Assembly (NCBI GenBank): GCA_032622095.1
Contig: CP136065.1
Coordinates: 153,953,577 to 154,017,576, forward strand
Reading direction: 5' to 3'
Origin: Siphonodentalium dalli
Taxonomy: Eukaryota > Mollusca > Scaphopoda > Gadilida > Siphonodentaliidae
DNA length: 64,000 nucleotides
Shown here: piece by piece, positions 33,201-41,879 of the stretch
Position numbering within the stretch: the stretch's first letter is position 1
How the letters are laid out: every line of letters starts with the position of its first letter
Translations under genes and position numbers: made by a program
Notes under the pieces: model-generated
The model's input: only the letters and a program-made list of their open reading frames with translations
The model's database searches: none
Told to the model about the DNA's origin: nothing

Positions 33201-36200
33201 CAAAAATACAATAAAATTGACTAGTTATATAGGCTATAATAAAGGTCTATGCAGATTGTGCACAATGAACATCTTCAGCGAATTCTGCATCTAGAATGTC
33301 ATCCAAAGATTTTTTAAAACTACGTAATATGGTTTTATGACACAAATTACCTCTTCATTAGAAAAACCTCCCATGGCCATATTTAGAGGAATGATATTTA
33401 CAATATTGAATACTCCTTCTTGTATTTTTGTTGTTTTTCGTCACTGCCAACAGTGAAATAACTTGGTCGCTTGCTAACCATATTACAACAATAAGAGCAT
33501 ACATCTGATTTGGTTGCAGTGTCACCAGAAAATTTCTCGCATTGTACACCATCTGCACGCACTCATTGTGTCTGTATGTTTTTTGAATCCACATGATTCA
33601 CATGATTTCTGTGTCGCACATCATGGCAAAGGGCTTTAAAGGTGTATAATAATTTTAGAAGCAAAAATTGGAAATTACATCCTCAGATAAAGTGACAATT
33701 CTGCAAGCTATCAATGTTAAAATATGTCAAATAAATGTTAGCTTTCATGAATGGAAATATAATTGTGGCTATATGCAATTTATAACAGTCCTTTTTTCGT
33801 GTAAATCGCTATGTTCAGTGGAAGTTTGTTTTGATTCTAGGGTCAGCCGACCTGGGTGTGTGCTTACATAAATCGTCCAGTGGTTTGGATTTACCAATGA
33901 AGGTTGTTGACATGTTTGGTTGTCATGTTCCTGTGTGTGCATTCAAGTACAATTGGTAAGCTGCTCGAGACAAAATATTACTGATATAATCCTTTATTAC
34001 ACTCCTATGCTTGATTTCCATTGAAAATGCTGTTAATTAAAAATGGTAATGTCACTAGTGAATTATGTCATTTCCCGTGACATTATTGACGTTACGTCGC
34101 TTACTGATCTAAACTGAATTTTCGATGGTTGATCTTTCTCCACATCGGGACTTTCATGCATTAATTCTGTGTGTTTTAATCATATTTGGTGAACCAAATT
34201 GATGCAGAAGTGTAATAAATAGAGTAATCAATTAGTTCCGAGAATTATGTTCAATAATTCACTCGAAGCGAGATACGTTTGGGTAAGAAACTCGTGCGGT
34301 AACACACACTCATTTCTTACCGACGTTTCTCACCTCTTGTGAATTATTTAACGTAATTCTCGGAAACAATTGATTACTCTCTATTTAATCTCAGAGTGCT
34401 GGTCTATAACAGAAATAATCAATGACATGTGTTCTACTTTCCATTTAATCTGTGTATATAAATGTGAATTTGTCAGGAACTCGTCTGTTCACAAGGAAAA
34501 TATGCATTCACATAATTTTTCGCAACCAGGAAATTATCTCATATTTTGACATTTATAGTAAAGGGGATATGAGAGTAACATGTGACATTTTTCATGTTTT
34601 AGATAAATAAGCCATTTGCCGTCTGGCTGGAATCCTGGGTACATATTTAACCCTTTGAAGCTGGAATTTATATGTAGCTTGTGGAGCTCCATGGTCCAGT
34701 GTCAAATTAAGCGACGAGCGATTGTTGGATTGCATGTTGTGCAAATATCGGACCAAGTTGTGACCAAGTTGTGACCAAGTTGTGACCAAGGTTGCTCCTA
34801 CTGTGACTGCTATTGTGATAAACAATATTAAACAAAATCAGTATGTGACTCAAAACACCACATCAGTCTGCAGTGTTTCTTCAACATTTTTAGTAAACCC
34901 CAAAACTAGTAATTGTGACATCATACATGTGCTACCTATATTTAGACCGGGAACATCTCTTTATGGCCATAGATGTTAGGTTTGCGACTCTGAGTACGCA
35001 CCAATCAATTAGTAATGATACAGAATATCACCCAAAGGATATCCAAGTCCCTAACCAACAAATTCATTTGTATATCCTGATAAATATTGTATTATTCCCC
35101 GTCATTCACAAAAATTAAGCTCTACCTGCAAAAGCGGGCTGCGGTGTTGAACGTAAATTATGCCGTGCCCGCTAAAGCAGGCTGCAGTGTTGAAAGAGTT
35201 AATATGCGTATAAATTTGTTGCAGCTGGGTTTGCTTCCTTGTTGGTGGATGGGAGTGACAATGGTGTCACGTGTCCTATGCTTGAGGTAATAATTTATGT
35301 AAAGTGCATTGGAACTAATTCACTGTATAATGCGTTATATAAATGGATCGATTATTATTAAAACACCCCATTCCATGTGTTAAAGGACAAAATTTGGATA
35401 TTTCAAATAATATCTAAACCATTTGATAATAGATTCAAACAAATGTTATTTGTTTTAGATATAAATTAGAATGCAATGATTTAGAAAACACTGAGATTTA
35501 TCTTATAAACGAGTCTATGTCCAGTAGTTGAGCTTACAATGCCATGCCCACCAACAGTTATCACCATTTCCCTGGCCAATCTGATTCAAACCGGCCAAAT
35601 AAAGCTTCAACAGCCTAAAATATCTTCGGTCTGTCTCAATAGAACCATACAAATATGGATATCATTGGAACCGGCTCCTTGACCACATTGTGATAGTTAC
35701 AGTTATGCCCTGTGCCAATGCATTCTCTTATATATGCGAGTCGACCATAGGTCGCCTCGCATATATAAGAGAATGCATTGGCCTAAAAAAAATCTTTTTT
35801 TACCATTTTTTCTTACATTCTTTAACAATTTTATAATTTTTAATGTGTTAAGCCAATGCATTCTCTTATATATGCGAGGCGACCTATGGTCGACTCGCAT
35901 ATATAAGAGAATGCATTGGCACAGGGCCCTTCTGTTGGGTAAAGGGTTAAATTGGTATGTGGTTTTTAGCTACAGAACATTTTGAACTTTTGACACAACA
36001 ATCCTATGTATGTTTCAGTATTGAAGAACTAGTGCAACACAAGAAAAATGGTTTACTATTTGAAACAGCAGAAGACCTGTCAACTAATTTAAAAGTATGT
36101 AAAATTACTTCAGGTAAAGCTGTCCACTACCATAATCCAAGTTTCCTTCAACGTAAACCAGCTAGTTATGTCGGTAGGGATATTACTGGTTTATGTCGAA

Positions 36201-37960
36201 GTACAATCACCTTACTCTTCTGTATCAGACTTTACGCCCAGTTCCAGTGGCAGGATTTTTTTGTCAATTTGAATCAACTTTATCATATAAATCAATGCAA
36301 AATGCTAGATTTATCGAAACGAGTGATGTCTTACGGTCACAATGATTTTTATAATCTAACATTTATACTAAATTACGCACAGAATATGCCGCATAATTAG
36401 GAGTAACTCATGTTTGATCTATGATTGTTTATGCTCAGAGAAGACCCAAACAAAGATCAAATGAGTTCGCATTCTTGTGAAATAATGTAAACATTGTGAT
36501 AAAATATATGTTTCAAATTAAATTACTACTTTCAGTTGACACCTCTTGTGGAGTTCAAAAGAAATATAATGTTTTCTATGGAATAAACTGGGTTACTTTC
36601 ACAATTGTGACATTTTATTACGTCATTGGTGATTTTAGATGAACGGTAATTTACTCTTAAAGTTCGCTATAGAAGAGCAAGTCAATCATACTTCGACGTA
36701 AACAAGTATTATCCCTACCGATTTCACTAGATGGTTTATGTAGAAGGAAACTCGGACCAATGGTGAATATATTGACACTTTTGATGTCTGAATGTTGTTT
36801 CAAAATACCACTTCCAATCGATGTGAGGTCCAACCTGGCAGATGGCTCATACCAATCTATAATAAAGATTGCCAATGTGGAATGTTGCGGAGGTTTATTT
36901 GGTGGGAACCAGTCCAACTCAGAGACTTGGCGACAGGGAACACCCTACCCATCTTCAGTCAAGTTTTTCAACAGTTCACAATTTCATTCTTGAAGCAACA
37001 TCAGTTGGAGATCTTGTTTTTATGAATGAGTAATATGGATAATGTATGAACTTTTTTCCCGGTATTTCACATAGGCGTATAAAAATAAATACAATGAACA
37101 TACAAAATCCAGGTGATGATGTGACCTTCTAGATGTCTTCCCACCACTACATATTGATATTGTTCTTATAGTTGTATTTCAACCAACAGTTAATGGTACT
37201 CAATCCGATCCAGCCCCCATGTCATCAAGATACAACAACTACATTTCTTCAAAATACGCTTAAGTTATCAGAATTGATTAATTGCAACAAAATAAATCTG
37301 ACCACTGTCAACTATGGTATCAAATTTCCCAAACCATATTATTTATCAACATTTTGTTCAACGAATTATGGCCATATTATCACTTGAGTATCACATAATT
37401 TGGCCATATTACCACTTGATTTGACAGTTATCCATCTTCATCCGCAATTTTGTCCAAGACCATCCTTTTGAAAATGTTTTTCTGGGCCACAAATAATTGC
37501 ACATCTCGAGAAATAACAAACTTCAACAATTGATATCTGATCACTATGAGCTTTGATGGGTGGGTTTCTCGACTCGAATAAAATATTTTTACCTGCGAAG
37601 CCAAAGAAATCATAATTTAGGAGCGTTAATTCGGAAAATGCATCTTTAATTGAAAATATGTTACATTGGGTTGGAGGGAATTTTGGTTTTCAACGGAGGA
37701 CGAGGTTTAGTTGGCAATTCAAAATTTTTCACCCCCCCCATAAATACCCTCTAACCATATTGATGGTCCAACTCTTATAGGTTACCCCATGTTCCCATCT
37801 ATTTCAGGATCTGTTCAGCAAGTTCCACTCTACCAACAATGATCTTTGTAATATGAAAAGTCATCTACGGCAGAACTGGAAGGTCACTTGGCACGACGCG
37901 TGGAAGCAGCATGTTCTACCTATCTTCTTGCCAGGATATCATAAAGTCAAAAAAGACTGA
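18011..37960 (+). CDS. ALG1: ALG1, chitobiosyldiphosphodolichol beta-mannosyltransferase (complete, 12 exons)
   Basis: ALG1 (glycosyltransferase family 33) adds the first mannose, from GDP-mannose, to GlcNAc2-PP-dolichol on the cytosolic face of the ER in N-glycan precursor synthesis. Exons at 18011-18218, 21424-21504, 22152-22255, 23613-23761, 24372-24461, 26557-26670, 28304-28440, 31260-31319, 32889-32999, 33841-33955, 36019-36094 and 37808-37960 join in one frame: 465 codons plus stop, about the length of human ALG1 (464). Visible hallmarks: N-terminal membrane anchor (residues 4-26), [111 protein letters not shown] and [14 protein letters not shown]. Nothing is broken. It is divergent from the ANKRD54-like gene and convergent with the myosin gene. 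Confidence 0.97.
18622..19168 (-). mobile_element. tRNA-headed SINE with (TAGA)n tail
   Basis: Read on the minus strand from 19168, a pol III A box (TAGCCGAGAGG) begins at 19161 and a B-box-like GGATCGCAACC follows about 40 bases later in a CCGGG/CCTGG stem. A body of about 450 bases contains CACGTTAAATAACGC. The 3' end is a TAGA microsatellite (18625-18643). The acceptor stem ends do not pair, so it is not a working tRNA. It lies in ALG1 intron 1, antisense to the gene. Confidence 0.65.
20492..20887. mobile_element. TTAA-flanked foldback element, AGGYAYGGATGG ends (family T5, 396 bp)
   Basis: TTAA (20488-20491) precedes AGGCACGGATGGCC, and GGCCATCCATACCT precedes TTAA (20888-20891). The arms run inward through AAATAGTCACA with its mirror TGTGACTATTT and end in a TTTGTTATGTAAACAAAAG stem. 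No coding content. A Kolobok-like or piggyBac-like origin is possible from the target site. Confidence 0.75.
21424..21504 (+). CDS. ALG1: ALG1 exon 2
   Basis: An 81-base exon, phase 1 at both ends, encoding [19 protein letters not shown] and ending PPEFIY. It corresponds to the SKPHDELLQNDRIQIVGL region of human ALG1. Acceptor TTTCAG, donor GTGAGC. Confidence 0.93.
21505..22151. other. ALG1 intron 2, nothing recognised
   Basis: AT-rich DNA with no foldback, coding stretch or repeat shared with the rest of the window. Confidence 0.5.
22152..22255 (+). CDS. ALG1: ALG1 exon 3
   Basis: A 104-base exon completing an Arg codon, then [19 protein letters not shown] and the hydrophobic [15 protein letters not shown]. 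It matches the [21 protein letters not shown] segment of ALG1, a membrane-associated helix region. It ends in phase 0 at donor GTCAGT. Confidence 0.95.
22391..22966. mobile_element. hAT-type element with exact 8-bp duplication (576 bp)
   Basis: AGTACATG occurs at 22383-22390 and 22967-22974. Ends CAGGCCTTGAAATGTTC and GAACATTTCGAGCCCTG are inverted repeats (15/17). ACCTGTC-type motifs recur inside both arms. No transposase. It lies in ALG1 intron 3. Confidence 0.85.
23056..23198. mobile_element. TTAA-flanked foldback MITE, family T3 (left side shortened)
   Basis: TTAA then CCCTTTCATAATAATGTGAT; right end CACTGAAAGGG then TTAA (23199-23202). The core palindrome is TTGATGGAAAGAGCTC and its mirror. 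Compared with the full copy at 25283, about 60 bases of the left arm are gone. Confidence 0.85.
23613..23761 (+). CDS. ALG1: ALG1 exon 4
   Basis: Encodes [39 protein letters not shown], then HPLVKFSEW, including the conserved DWHNY motif of ALG1. The donor is chosen at 23762 (GTTGGT), phase 2, because the alternative GTATGC four bases on would put a stop in the next exon. Confidence 0.95.
23766..24371. other. ALG1 intron 4, nothing recognised
   Basis: No coding stretch or structured repeat is visible apart from general AT-richness. Confidence 0.5.
24372..24461 (+). CDS. ALG1: ALG1 exon 5
   Basis: Encodes [20 protein letters not shown] and [10 protein letters not shown], matching the [21 protein letters not shown] region of human ALG1. 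Acceptor TTTCAG; donor GTTAGT, phase 2. Confidence 0.95.
24483..24826. mobile_element. GGTCCCC hairpin family G1, in ALG1 intron 5
   Basis: Outer inverted ends GGCATCAAAATATGGTGC TGGACATTT-type and AAATGTCCAGCACCATATTT bracket the element. Inside are CAGAATGAGG(T) modules at each side and a longer inner inverted repeat (TGAGGCCTAAGCAGAATGAG and mirror). It begins only about 20 bases after the exon 5 donor. Confidence 0.75.
24886..25098. mobile_element. TA-flanked foldback MITE, family F1 (full length, 213 bp)
   Basis: This is the best complete copy. CAGTAATGCTCTAAATAATC starts the left arm and GATTATTTAGAGCGTTACTG ends the right arm, with TA flanks. The arms are nearly perfect mirror images down to the GGAATGCTCTCCCCGAGAGC turn. 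Confidence 0.93.
25283..25489. mobile_element. TTAA-flanked foldback MITE, family T3 (full length, 207 bp)
   Basis: TTAA (25279-25282), CCCTTTCAGTGCCAAG, a near-perfect palindrome whose centre is GAGCTCTCAGAGCTC, then CTTGGCACTGAAAGGG and TTAA (25490-25493). Almost every base of one arm is mirrored in the other. Confidence 0.93.
26557..26670 (+). CDS. ALG1: ALG1 exon 6
   Basis: Encodes [30 protein letters not shown] and QYSIFRNK. The YDKxAxxFxE motif corresponds to [24 protein letters not shown] in human ALG1. Acceptor TTTTCAG, donor GTAACA, phase 2. Confidence 0.95.
27305..27498. repeat. Direct duplication of a roughly 80-bp segment
   Basis: TCGTTTCGCTACTCCGTTCTGC through GATGCACACTGAAGCGGCC at 27309-27385 recurs with few changes at 27421-27498. 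It lies in ALG1 intron 6 just before a TTAA element; origin unknown. Confidence 0.7.
27625..28273. mobile_element. TTAA-flanked element, family T2 (649 bp)
   Basis: TTAA (27621-27624) then CCCTTTCTATACTGAATGG; right end TTTAGTACAGAAGGGG then TTAA (28274-28277). The right part has the family motif TTGAACTTATTTTCTGAACAT. The left part carries extra sequence not seen in shorter copies and may hold a nested insertion. It ends 26 bases before the exon 7 acceptor. Confidence 0.75.
28304..28440 (+). CDS. ALG1: ALG1 exon 7
   Basis: Encodes a variable linker ([19 protein letters not shown]) and then the conserved [20 protein letters not shown] and DALE. The SSTxWTxDEDF motif is an ALG1 signature in the GDP-mannose-binding half. 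The donor GTTTGT is weak, but phase 1 fits the next exon. Confidence 0.95.
28628..28730. repeat. Inverted repeat in ALG1 intron 7
   Basis: ATGAACGATACAAACAACATGG at about 28628 is mirrored by CCATGTTGTTTGTATCGTTCAT ending about 28730. The inner arms ATTATAATGAAAATGA also pair. Near-perfect arms around a short loop suggest a small foldback element. A fragment of the 3528 repeat follows at 28755. Confidence 0.75.
28951..29166. mobile_element. TTAA-flanked foldback MITE, family T1 (216 bp)
   Basis: TTAA (28947-28950), CCCTTTCATGTGCTGGTGC, TATATATG-containing hairpins separated by CTTACAAGGTCAAGGTAAAT, and CAGTCATGGGTGGG before TTAA (29167-29170). Confidence 0.85.
29928..31170. mobile_element. 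hAT transposon remnant with exact 8-bp duplication (1,243 bp)
   Basis: TGCGAAAG is present at 29920-29927 and 31171-31178. Ends CAGGGTTGTCAAAGTACCG and GGTACCTATTGACAACCCTG-type are inverted. GGTACCGG-like motifs fill both subterminal regions. It contains a transposase N-terminal remnant on the minus strand (30365-30730); the catalytic part is missing. It lies in ALG1 intron 7. Confidence 0.88.
30365..30730 (-). pseudogene. hAT transposase N-terminal remnant (BED-type zinc finger)
   Basis: The open frame reads [20 protein letters not shown] then [24 protein letters not shown] and, further on, [15 protein letters not shown]. This is a BED-finger layout: aromatic pair, C-x2-C, then a His pair, with the first His replaced by Tyr (KKYLSTKH). 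It is followed by the SLPE..AKLAAVD motif common in hAT transposases. The frame stops at 30365 with no catalytic domain. An ATG occurs only inside (30604), so it is unlikely to make protein. Confidence 0.75.
31260..31319 (+). CDS. ALG1: ALG1 exon 8
   Basis: The shortest ALG1 exon (60 bases): [20 protein letters not shown], phase 1 at both ends. ICIITG is the strand leading into the GKGP loop. Acceptor TTTACAG, donor GTAAGT. Confidence 0.95.
31555..31806. mobile_element. GGTCCCC hairpin (family G1) followed by a degraded T2 end
   Basis: 31575-31672 is the hairpin CAGAATGAGGTCCCCAGATG with its mirror ACCTCATTCT. Directly after it, CCCCTCCATATCAATCATAG to TTTAGTATAGAAAGG resembles the right end of family T2, without a clean TTAA. 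Confidence 0.65.
31967..32795. mobile_element. hAT-type element, TAGGGATGC ends, exact 8-bp duplication (829 bp)
   Basis: ATATCCAA is present at 31959-31966 and 32796-32803. The ends are TAGGGATGCAGACC and TTTGCATCCCTA. GGTCCGG/CCGGACC palindromes lie near both ends, as in the 377-bp relative at 11700, and the two also share an internal segment (CATACCTGCATGTC...). No transposase. It lies in ALG1 intron 8. Confidence 0.9.
32889..32999 (+). CDS. ALG1: ALG1 exon 9
   Basis: Encodes [20 protein letters not shown] and [21 protein letters not shown] and PWLxAEDYP are among the strongest ALG1 signatures. Phase 1 at both ends. Confidence 0.97.
33001..33840. other. ALG1 intron 9, nothing recognised
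   Basis: No exon-like or structured repeat sequence was seen. Short ORFs on both strands lack recognisable motifs. Confidence 0.5.
33841..33955 (+). CDS. ALG1: ALG1 exon 10
   Basis: Encodes [38 protein letters not shown]. This is the most conserved ALG1 block ([24 protein letters not shown]), part of the donor-binding C-terminal lobe. Donor GTAAGC, phase 2. Confidence 0.97.
34214..34389. repeat. Inverted repeat, about 176 bp, in ALG1 intron 10
   Basis: AATAAATAGAGTAATCAATT at the left is mirrored by AATTGATTACTCTCTATTTA at the right. CCGAGAATTA, AATAATTCAC and GTAAGAAACTCG also have mirror partners. The arms differ at several bases, so it is an older foldback element. Confidence 0.75.
34652..35199. 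mobile_element. Possible TTAA-flanked element (about 550 bp)
   Basis: TTAA (34648-34651) followed by CCCTTTGAAGCTGG, and GCAGTGTTGAAAGAG followed by TTAA near 35200, resemble termini of the TTAA families. The inverted match is short. It includes a 4-fold 11-bp direct repeat (GACCAAGTTGT, 34751-34791). Confidence 0.45.
35711..35946. mobile_element. Foldback MITE of family T1, highly palindromic
   Basis: CCCTGTGCCAATGCATTCTC at 35708 is mirrored by GAGAATGCATTGGCACAGGG near 35926. Each arm is itself a hairpin turning at CGACCATAGGTCGCC. The right outer end AAAGGG is followed by TTAA; the left outer end has no TTAA. It lies in ALG1 intron 10 just before exon 11. Confidence 0.8.
36019..36094 (+). 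CDS. ALG1: ALG1 exon 11
   Basis: Encodes [20 protein letters not shown] and LSTNLK. The EELVxHxxNGLLF motif holds the conserved acidic residue of the sugar-nucleotide pocket in this fold. Acceptor TGTTTCAG, donor GTATGT, phase 0. The open frame continues into both introns by chance. Confidence 0.97.
36128..36763. repeat. Inverted repeat with roughly 99-bp arms in ALG1 intron 11
   Basis: The left arm (about 36128-36226) and right arm (about 36665-36763) pair through GAGTTTCCTTC/CAAGTTTCCTTC, GTAAACCA, TCGGTAGGGATA and TACTTCGACGTAAAC-type blocks, at roughly 75-80% identity. The 440 bases between them are unremarkable. Probably an old non-autonomous element. Confidence 0.65.
37195..37627. repeat. 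Dispersed repeat shared with 4230-4680 and 43790-44200
   Basis: Blocks such as CAAATTTCCCAAA, ATTTATCAACATTTTGTTC, GAAATAACAAACTTC, GATATCTGATCAC and GCCAAAGAAAT occur in the same order in all three places. The flanks include TTAA, so it may be a full TTAA-type element whose ends have decayed. Confidence 0.65.
37808..37960 (+). CDS. ALG1: ALG1 exon 12 with stop codon
   Basis: Encodes [40 protein letters not shown] and [10 protein letters not shown], then TGA at 37958-37960. The W-xxxW pattern ([13 protein letters not shown]) matches the LRWDESWVQTVLPLV C-terminus of ALG1. Confidence 0.96.
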   Translation, partial: DLFSKFHSTNNDLCNMKSHLRQNWKVTWHDAWKQHVLPIFLPGYHKVKKD

Positions 37961-38057
37961 ATATCTTTACATAAATTATGATTAAGCCAAGCAAAGTCAA
38001 TTTCCCATTTCTAAGGCCAAAAGATTTTTAAAGCATGTCCGCGATCAAATTAAAACA

Positions 38058-38063
38058 AATAAA
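38058..38063 (+). promoter_or_regulatory. Candidate poly(A) signal for ALG1 (AATAAA)
   Basis: AATAAA lies 98 bases after the ALG1 stop codon, a plausible distance for a short 3' UTR. Other AATAAA-like sites follow, so the site actually used is uncertain. Confidence 0.5.
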
Positions 38064-38984
38064 TATTTTGAGGATACATTTGGATCAGCAGCCATAATCG
38101 GCACTTTTTAATCAACCTATTCATATAAAGTGATCATAATGTTTTTTGCAGGCCCTTTATATCATGTTAAGCAGTTTAACTTGTGACATATGCATGTATT
38201 TGAGTAGTCAGAGACAACATGATTTTGTGATCAAGATATTCCTACAGAATGAGATGGTTGACGTGACTTAGAATCTGTATTTCCATGCAAGATCAAAGCT
38301 GCCGTGGATTAGCTGCTTATATTAATAGTTCCAATTTGCATATTTAAATATAATCAATCCCCAACTACATTTAGTGGTTTAATAGAGATGATTAAACTGA
38401 AATAAACACCTATTAGTCCAGGGCAGCACTGATCTTGCATAGATACTGCATGAAACTGTTATGTGGTGGGTGGAACATGGGGGGGGGGGGGGTCATAGCT
38501 ATGTTGATTTGGGGTGACGATAGGGTTTATGGGATGTTCTCATAAGTAATGGTGACAGAGTAGGTACATGTAAAACTGTTTTCTCCAATGTTTTTCTCTC
38601 AATATCTTGCAATTATTTCAACAATATAGTGCCCACCCCCAACTTTTAACCCCCAAGCACCGACAGGCTAGAAAATACAGTGTATAAAGAAACAATCAAC
38701 TCTTTCACAAACCATTTTGTTTTTATTTGGAATAATCTGGGTTATAAGATGAAGTAGAAAAACTATTTGGGAAAATTGAAGTCATATCATACACATTATG
38801 TTGTTTATTGGACTTTTCACTCACTTTCTCTCAAATCAGATTAAATTTAAAACATGACACACATCATTTAATTCTCTTAAAGGTGAGATATTAATGCTAC
38901 ATGTATCAAAAGAATTCAAAATATTAATTAAACTACATGACCCCATTTTAAAGAGTTAATATACTATGCACAACAGTCTTTATA

Positions 38985-39287
38985 TGCCCACTTAATTTTG
39001 TAGCTGATTATTTTTTTTGTAGTGACTTGATATACGGTTTTAATAACAATCTATGCCATAAAATATGATTAAAATACCCTTAATTCATCACCATTTGAAA
39101 CATCTGTGTCTCAGAATATGCCCATAGAGAGATAGAAAACAGCTGAAATCATAGAATGATTACCCCTGTTTCGGCTCTCAGAATGCAACAGAATTCGAAC
39201 TAAAGATGAATTTTCAATGGAAGGGGAATAACTCTATCTTCTATATTTTATATATGTGATCTGGGGGTTCGAAAATTAAGTGGGCCT
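38985..39287. mobile_element. Foldback element, GGCCCACTTAATTTTCG ends (family T4)
   Basis: The left end TGCCCACTTAATTTTG and right end CGAAAATTAAGTGGGCC are inverted, with TTTAA beyond the right end. The inside carries AACAATCTATGCCATAAAAT, ATTCATCACCATTTGAAAC and CTGGGGGTTCG. Relatives lie at 39563, 46423 and 57998. Where intact, the outer sequence reads TTAA-AGGCCC, suggesting a TTAA target. Confidence 0.75.
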
Positions 39288-39562
39288 TTAACTCGTGAAA
39301 AGATGTTTGTGATAGAATGAAACCAAAATATTTGTTTTTTTGTTTTACTTCTTTGTGGGGCTTCAGATAAAATGTGACTTACATGCGCGGGGTTTCGGGA
39401 CCATGAGCGCGGACCTGAGAAATGGGGAAATTGACTTTGCTTGGCCTTATTTATACATGGTGCTCAAGCTCTCTGGGAATGTAAGTTTGGCTATGTGTGT
39501 GAGTGTTGAACTTGACTGAATTGTAAGAATATGTGGAATAAGCTATTAAATGATACTACCGG

Positions 39563-40007
39563 TAATTTTTTTGTTTGTAGTGACTTGGTATATGGTTTTA
39601 ACAACAATCTATGCCATCAAATATGATTAAAATGCTATAATTCATCACCATTTGAAACATCTGTGTTTCAGAAGATGCCCATAGAGAAATAGAAAACAGC
39701 CAAAATCATAGAAAAGATTCCTCCCATTTTGGCTCCCAGAATTCAAACTAAAGATGCAATTTCATTCGAAAGTGAATAACTCTATCTTTAAGATATAGAG
39801 TTATTCCCCCTCCATTGATAAAATACACATTTTACTACAATCTGGATGACATAAACACTTCGGTAACTCAACAAAAACAACATATTCACAGTTTATTACA
39901 CCGGATAAGTTGATAATACAATGTTTTGGAGCTTCCTATTTCAAATGGTATATAATATGGCATACATTTTATATATGTGATCTGGGGTTTCGAAAATTAA
40001 GTGGGCC
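39563..40007. mobile_element. Family T4 element, left end missing
   Basis: It shares TAGTGACTTGGTATATGG, AACAATCTATGCCATCAAAT and the right end TTTCGAAAATTAAGTGGGCC with the copy at 38985. It also has an inner hairpin, GAATAACTCTATCTTTAAGAT to ATAGAGTTATTC. Confidence 0.75.
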
Positions 40008-40030
40008 TTTAATTGGAATATTCCCATTTT

Positions 40031-41630
40031 TAGTTCAACTTTACTTTGTAAAGTTTGAGCTATTGCCATGGCTTGGTATCCGTCATGCGTGTATGCGTGA
40101 TTCGTCAACAATTTCCTTTAGCACGGGGTACAGTTCGTACCTTTGGTCCGATTATTATGAAATTTGTCATGGATGTTGACATTAACATGTAGATGGGAAC
40201 GAGTCATTTTGGGGTCATTCGAAAAAAAAACATGGCCGCCAGTGGCCATCTTGGATTTCAAAATTCAATCCATTAGCACGGGCTACAGGCCGTACTGTTT
40301 GTCTTATTGTCATGAAATTTGTCATGGATGTTAACAATGACATGTAGATGGGAACGAGTAATTTTGGGGTCATTCGGCCAAAAAACATGGCCGCCGGCAG
40401 CCATCTTAGATTTTACTCTTTGAATGACTAAATCCTTTGACACGGGCTACAGGTCGTACCTTTGGTCGGATCATCATAAAATTTGTCATGAATGTTAATA
40501 ATGACATGTAGATGGGAACGAGTCATTTTGGGGTCATTCGGCCAAAAAACATGGCCACCAGCAGCCATCTTGGATTTTACTCTTTGTATGACTAAATCCT
40601 TTAGCACGGGCTACAGGTCGTACCTTTATTCTGATCATCATAAAATTTGTCATGAATGTTAATAATGACATGTAGATGTGAACGAGTCATTTTGGGGTCA
40701 TTCGGCCAAAAAACATGGCCACCAGCAGCCATCTTGGATTTTACTCTTTGTATGACTAAATCCTTTAGCACGGGCTACAGGTCGTACCTTTATTCTGATC
40801 ATCATAAAATTTGTCATGAATGTTAATAATGACATGTAGATGGGAATGAGTCATTTTGGGGTCATTCGGCCAAAAAACATGGCCGCCAGCGGCCATCTTT
40901 GATTTCAAAATTCAATCCATTAGCACGGGCTACAGGTCATACTGTTCGTCTGATCATTATGAAATTTGTCATGGATGTTAATATTGACATGTAGATGGGA
41001 ACGAGTAATTTTGGGGTCATTCGGCCGAAAAACATGGCCGCTGGCAGCCATCTTAGATTTTACTCTTTGCATGACTAAATCCTTTAGCACGGGCTACAGG
41101 TCGTACCTTTGGTCAGATCATCATGAAATTTGTCATGAATGTTAAAATTGGAATATAGATGGGAACGAGTCATTTTGGGGTCATTCGGACAAAAAACATG
41201 GCCGCCAGCAGCCATCTTGGATTTTACTCTTTGCATGACTAAATCCTTTGGCATGGGCTACAGGTCGTACCTTTGGTCAGATCATTATGAAATTTGTCTT
41301 GACTTTTGACATGTAGATGGGAACGAGTCATTTTGGTGTTATTCGGCATTAAAACATGGCTGCCAGCAGCCATCTTGGATTCTACTCTTTGCATGACTAA
41401 AGCTATCAAATGTTTTTGAATTGTTGGAGAACATAGCCGCTAGCAACCATCTTAGATTTTACTTTTATATACATGTACATGTGTGTATATATATCTCTTC
41501 ATGTTGATAAACTAGTAAATTAGACATTCAACTTTCCATATTCCTAATCACTCCATCGACAGTAACACATTAAATTATTCCCTTTCCAAGTTAAGCTACA
41601 GTGTCATTGACACTTTCATTTAACCCCATA
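40031..41630 (-). repeat. Element with tandem array of about 160-bp units (family A1, copy 2, reversed)
   Basis: It is bracketed by TTCAACTTTACTTTGTAAAG with TTTGAGCTATTGCCATGG on the left and AAGTTAAGCTACAGTGTCAT with TGACACTTTCA on the right, the reverse of copy 1. About eight units carry CATGGCCGCCAG(C)GGCCATC, GGAACGAGTCATTTTGGGGT and GGGCTACAGGTCGTAC. Several neighbouring units are nearly identical, implying recent local expansion. Confidence 0.9.
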
Positions 41631-41751
41631 TGGAATTGGTTTAGAGACCAAGATTACATCACTTTGTGCATCACATATTTGAGTGCAAGAGTCATATATT
41701 TGGTATTTGTGTTTCTAATATAAAGCTTCAATATTTATAACAAATATGTGT

Positions 41752-41850
41752 AGATTATATCATGGTGGATATTGTATATGACAAATATCCACGAGTCTTT
41801 GACCAGTGGTTATTTCGAGTAAACTGTCATCACCATGATATAACCTATTT
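41752..41850. repeat. Short inverted repeat
   Basis: TATATCATGGTG near 41756 is mirrored by CACCATGATATA near 41832, with a second pair (ATATCCAC and GTGGTTAT) inside. No target duplication is evident. Confidence 0.5.
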
Positions 41851-41879
41851 ATAGCACACAGTAGGACAATGATAATTTA

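Noticed and set aside
35957-36400. 147-codon ORF containing ALG1 exon 11
   Set aside because: Only 36019-36094 is exon; the rest is chance read-through into both flanking introns.
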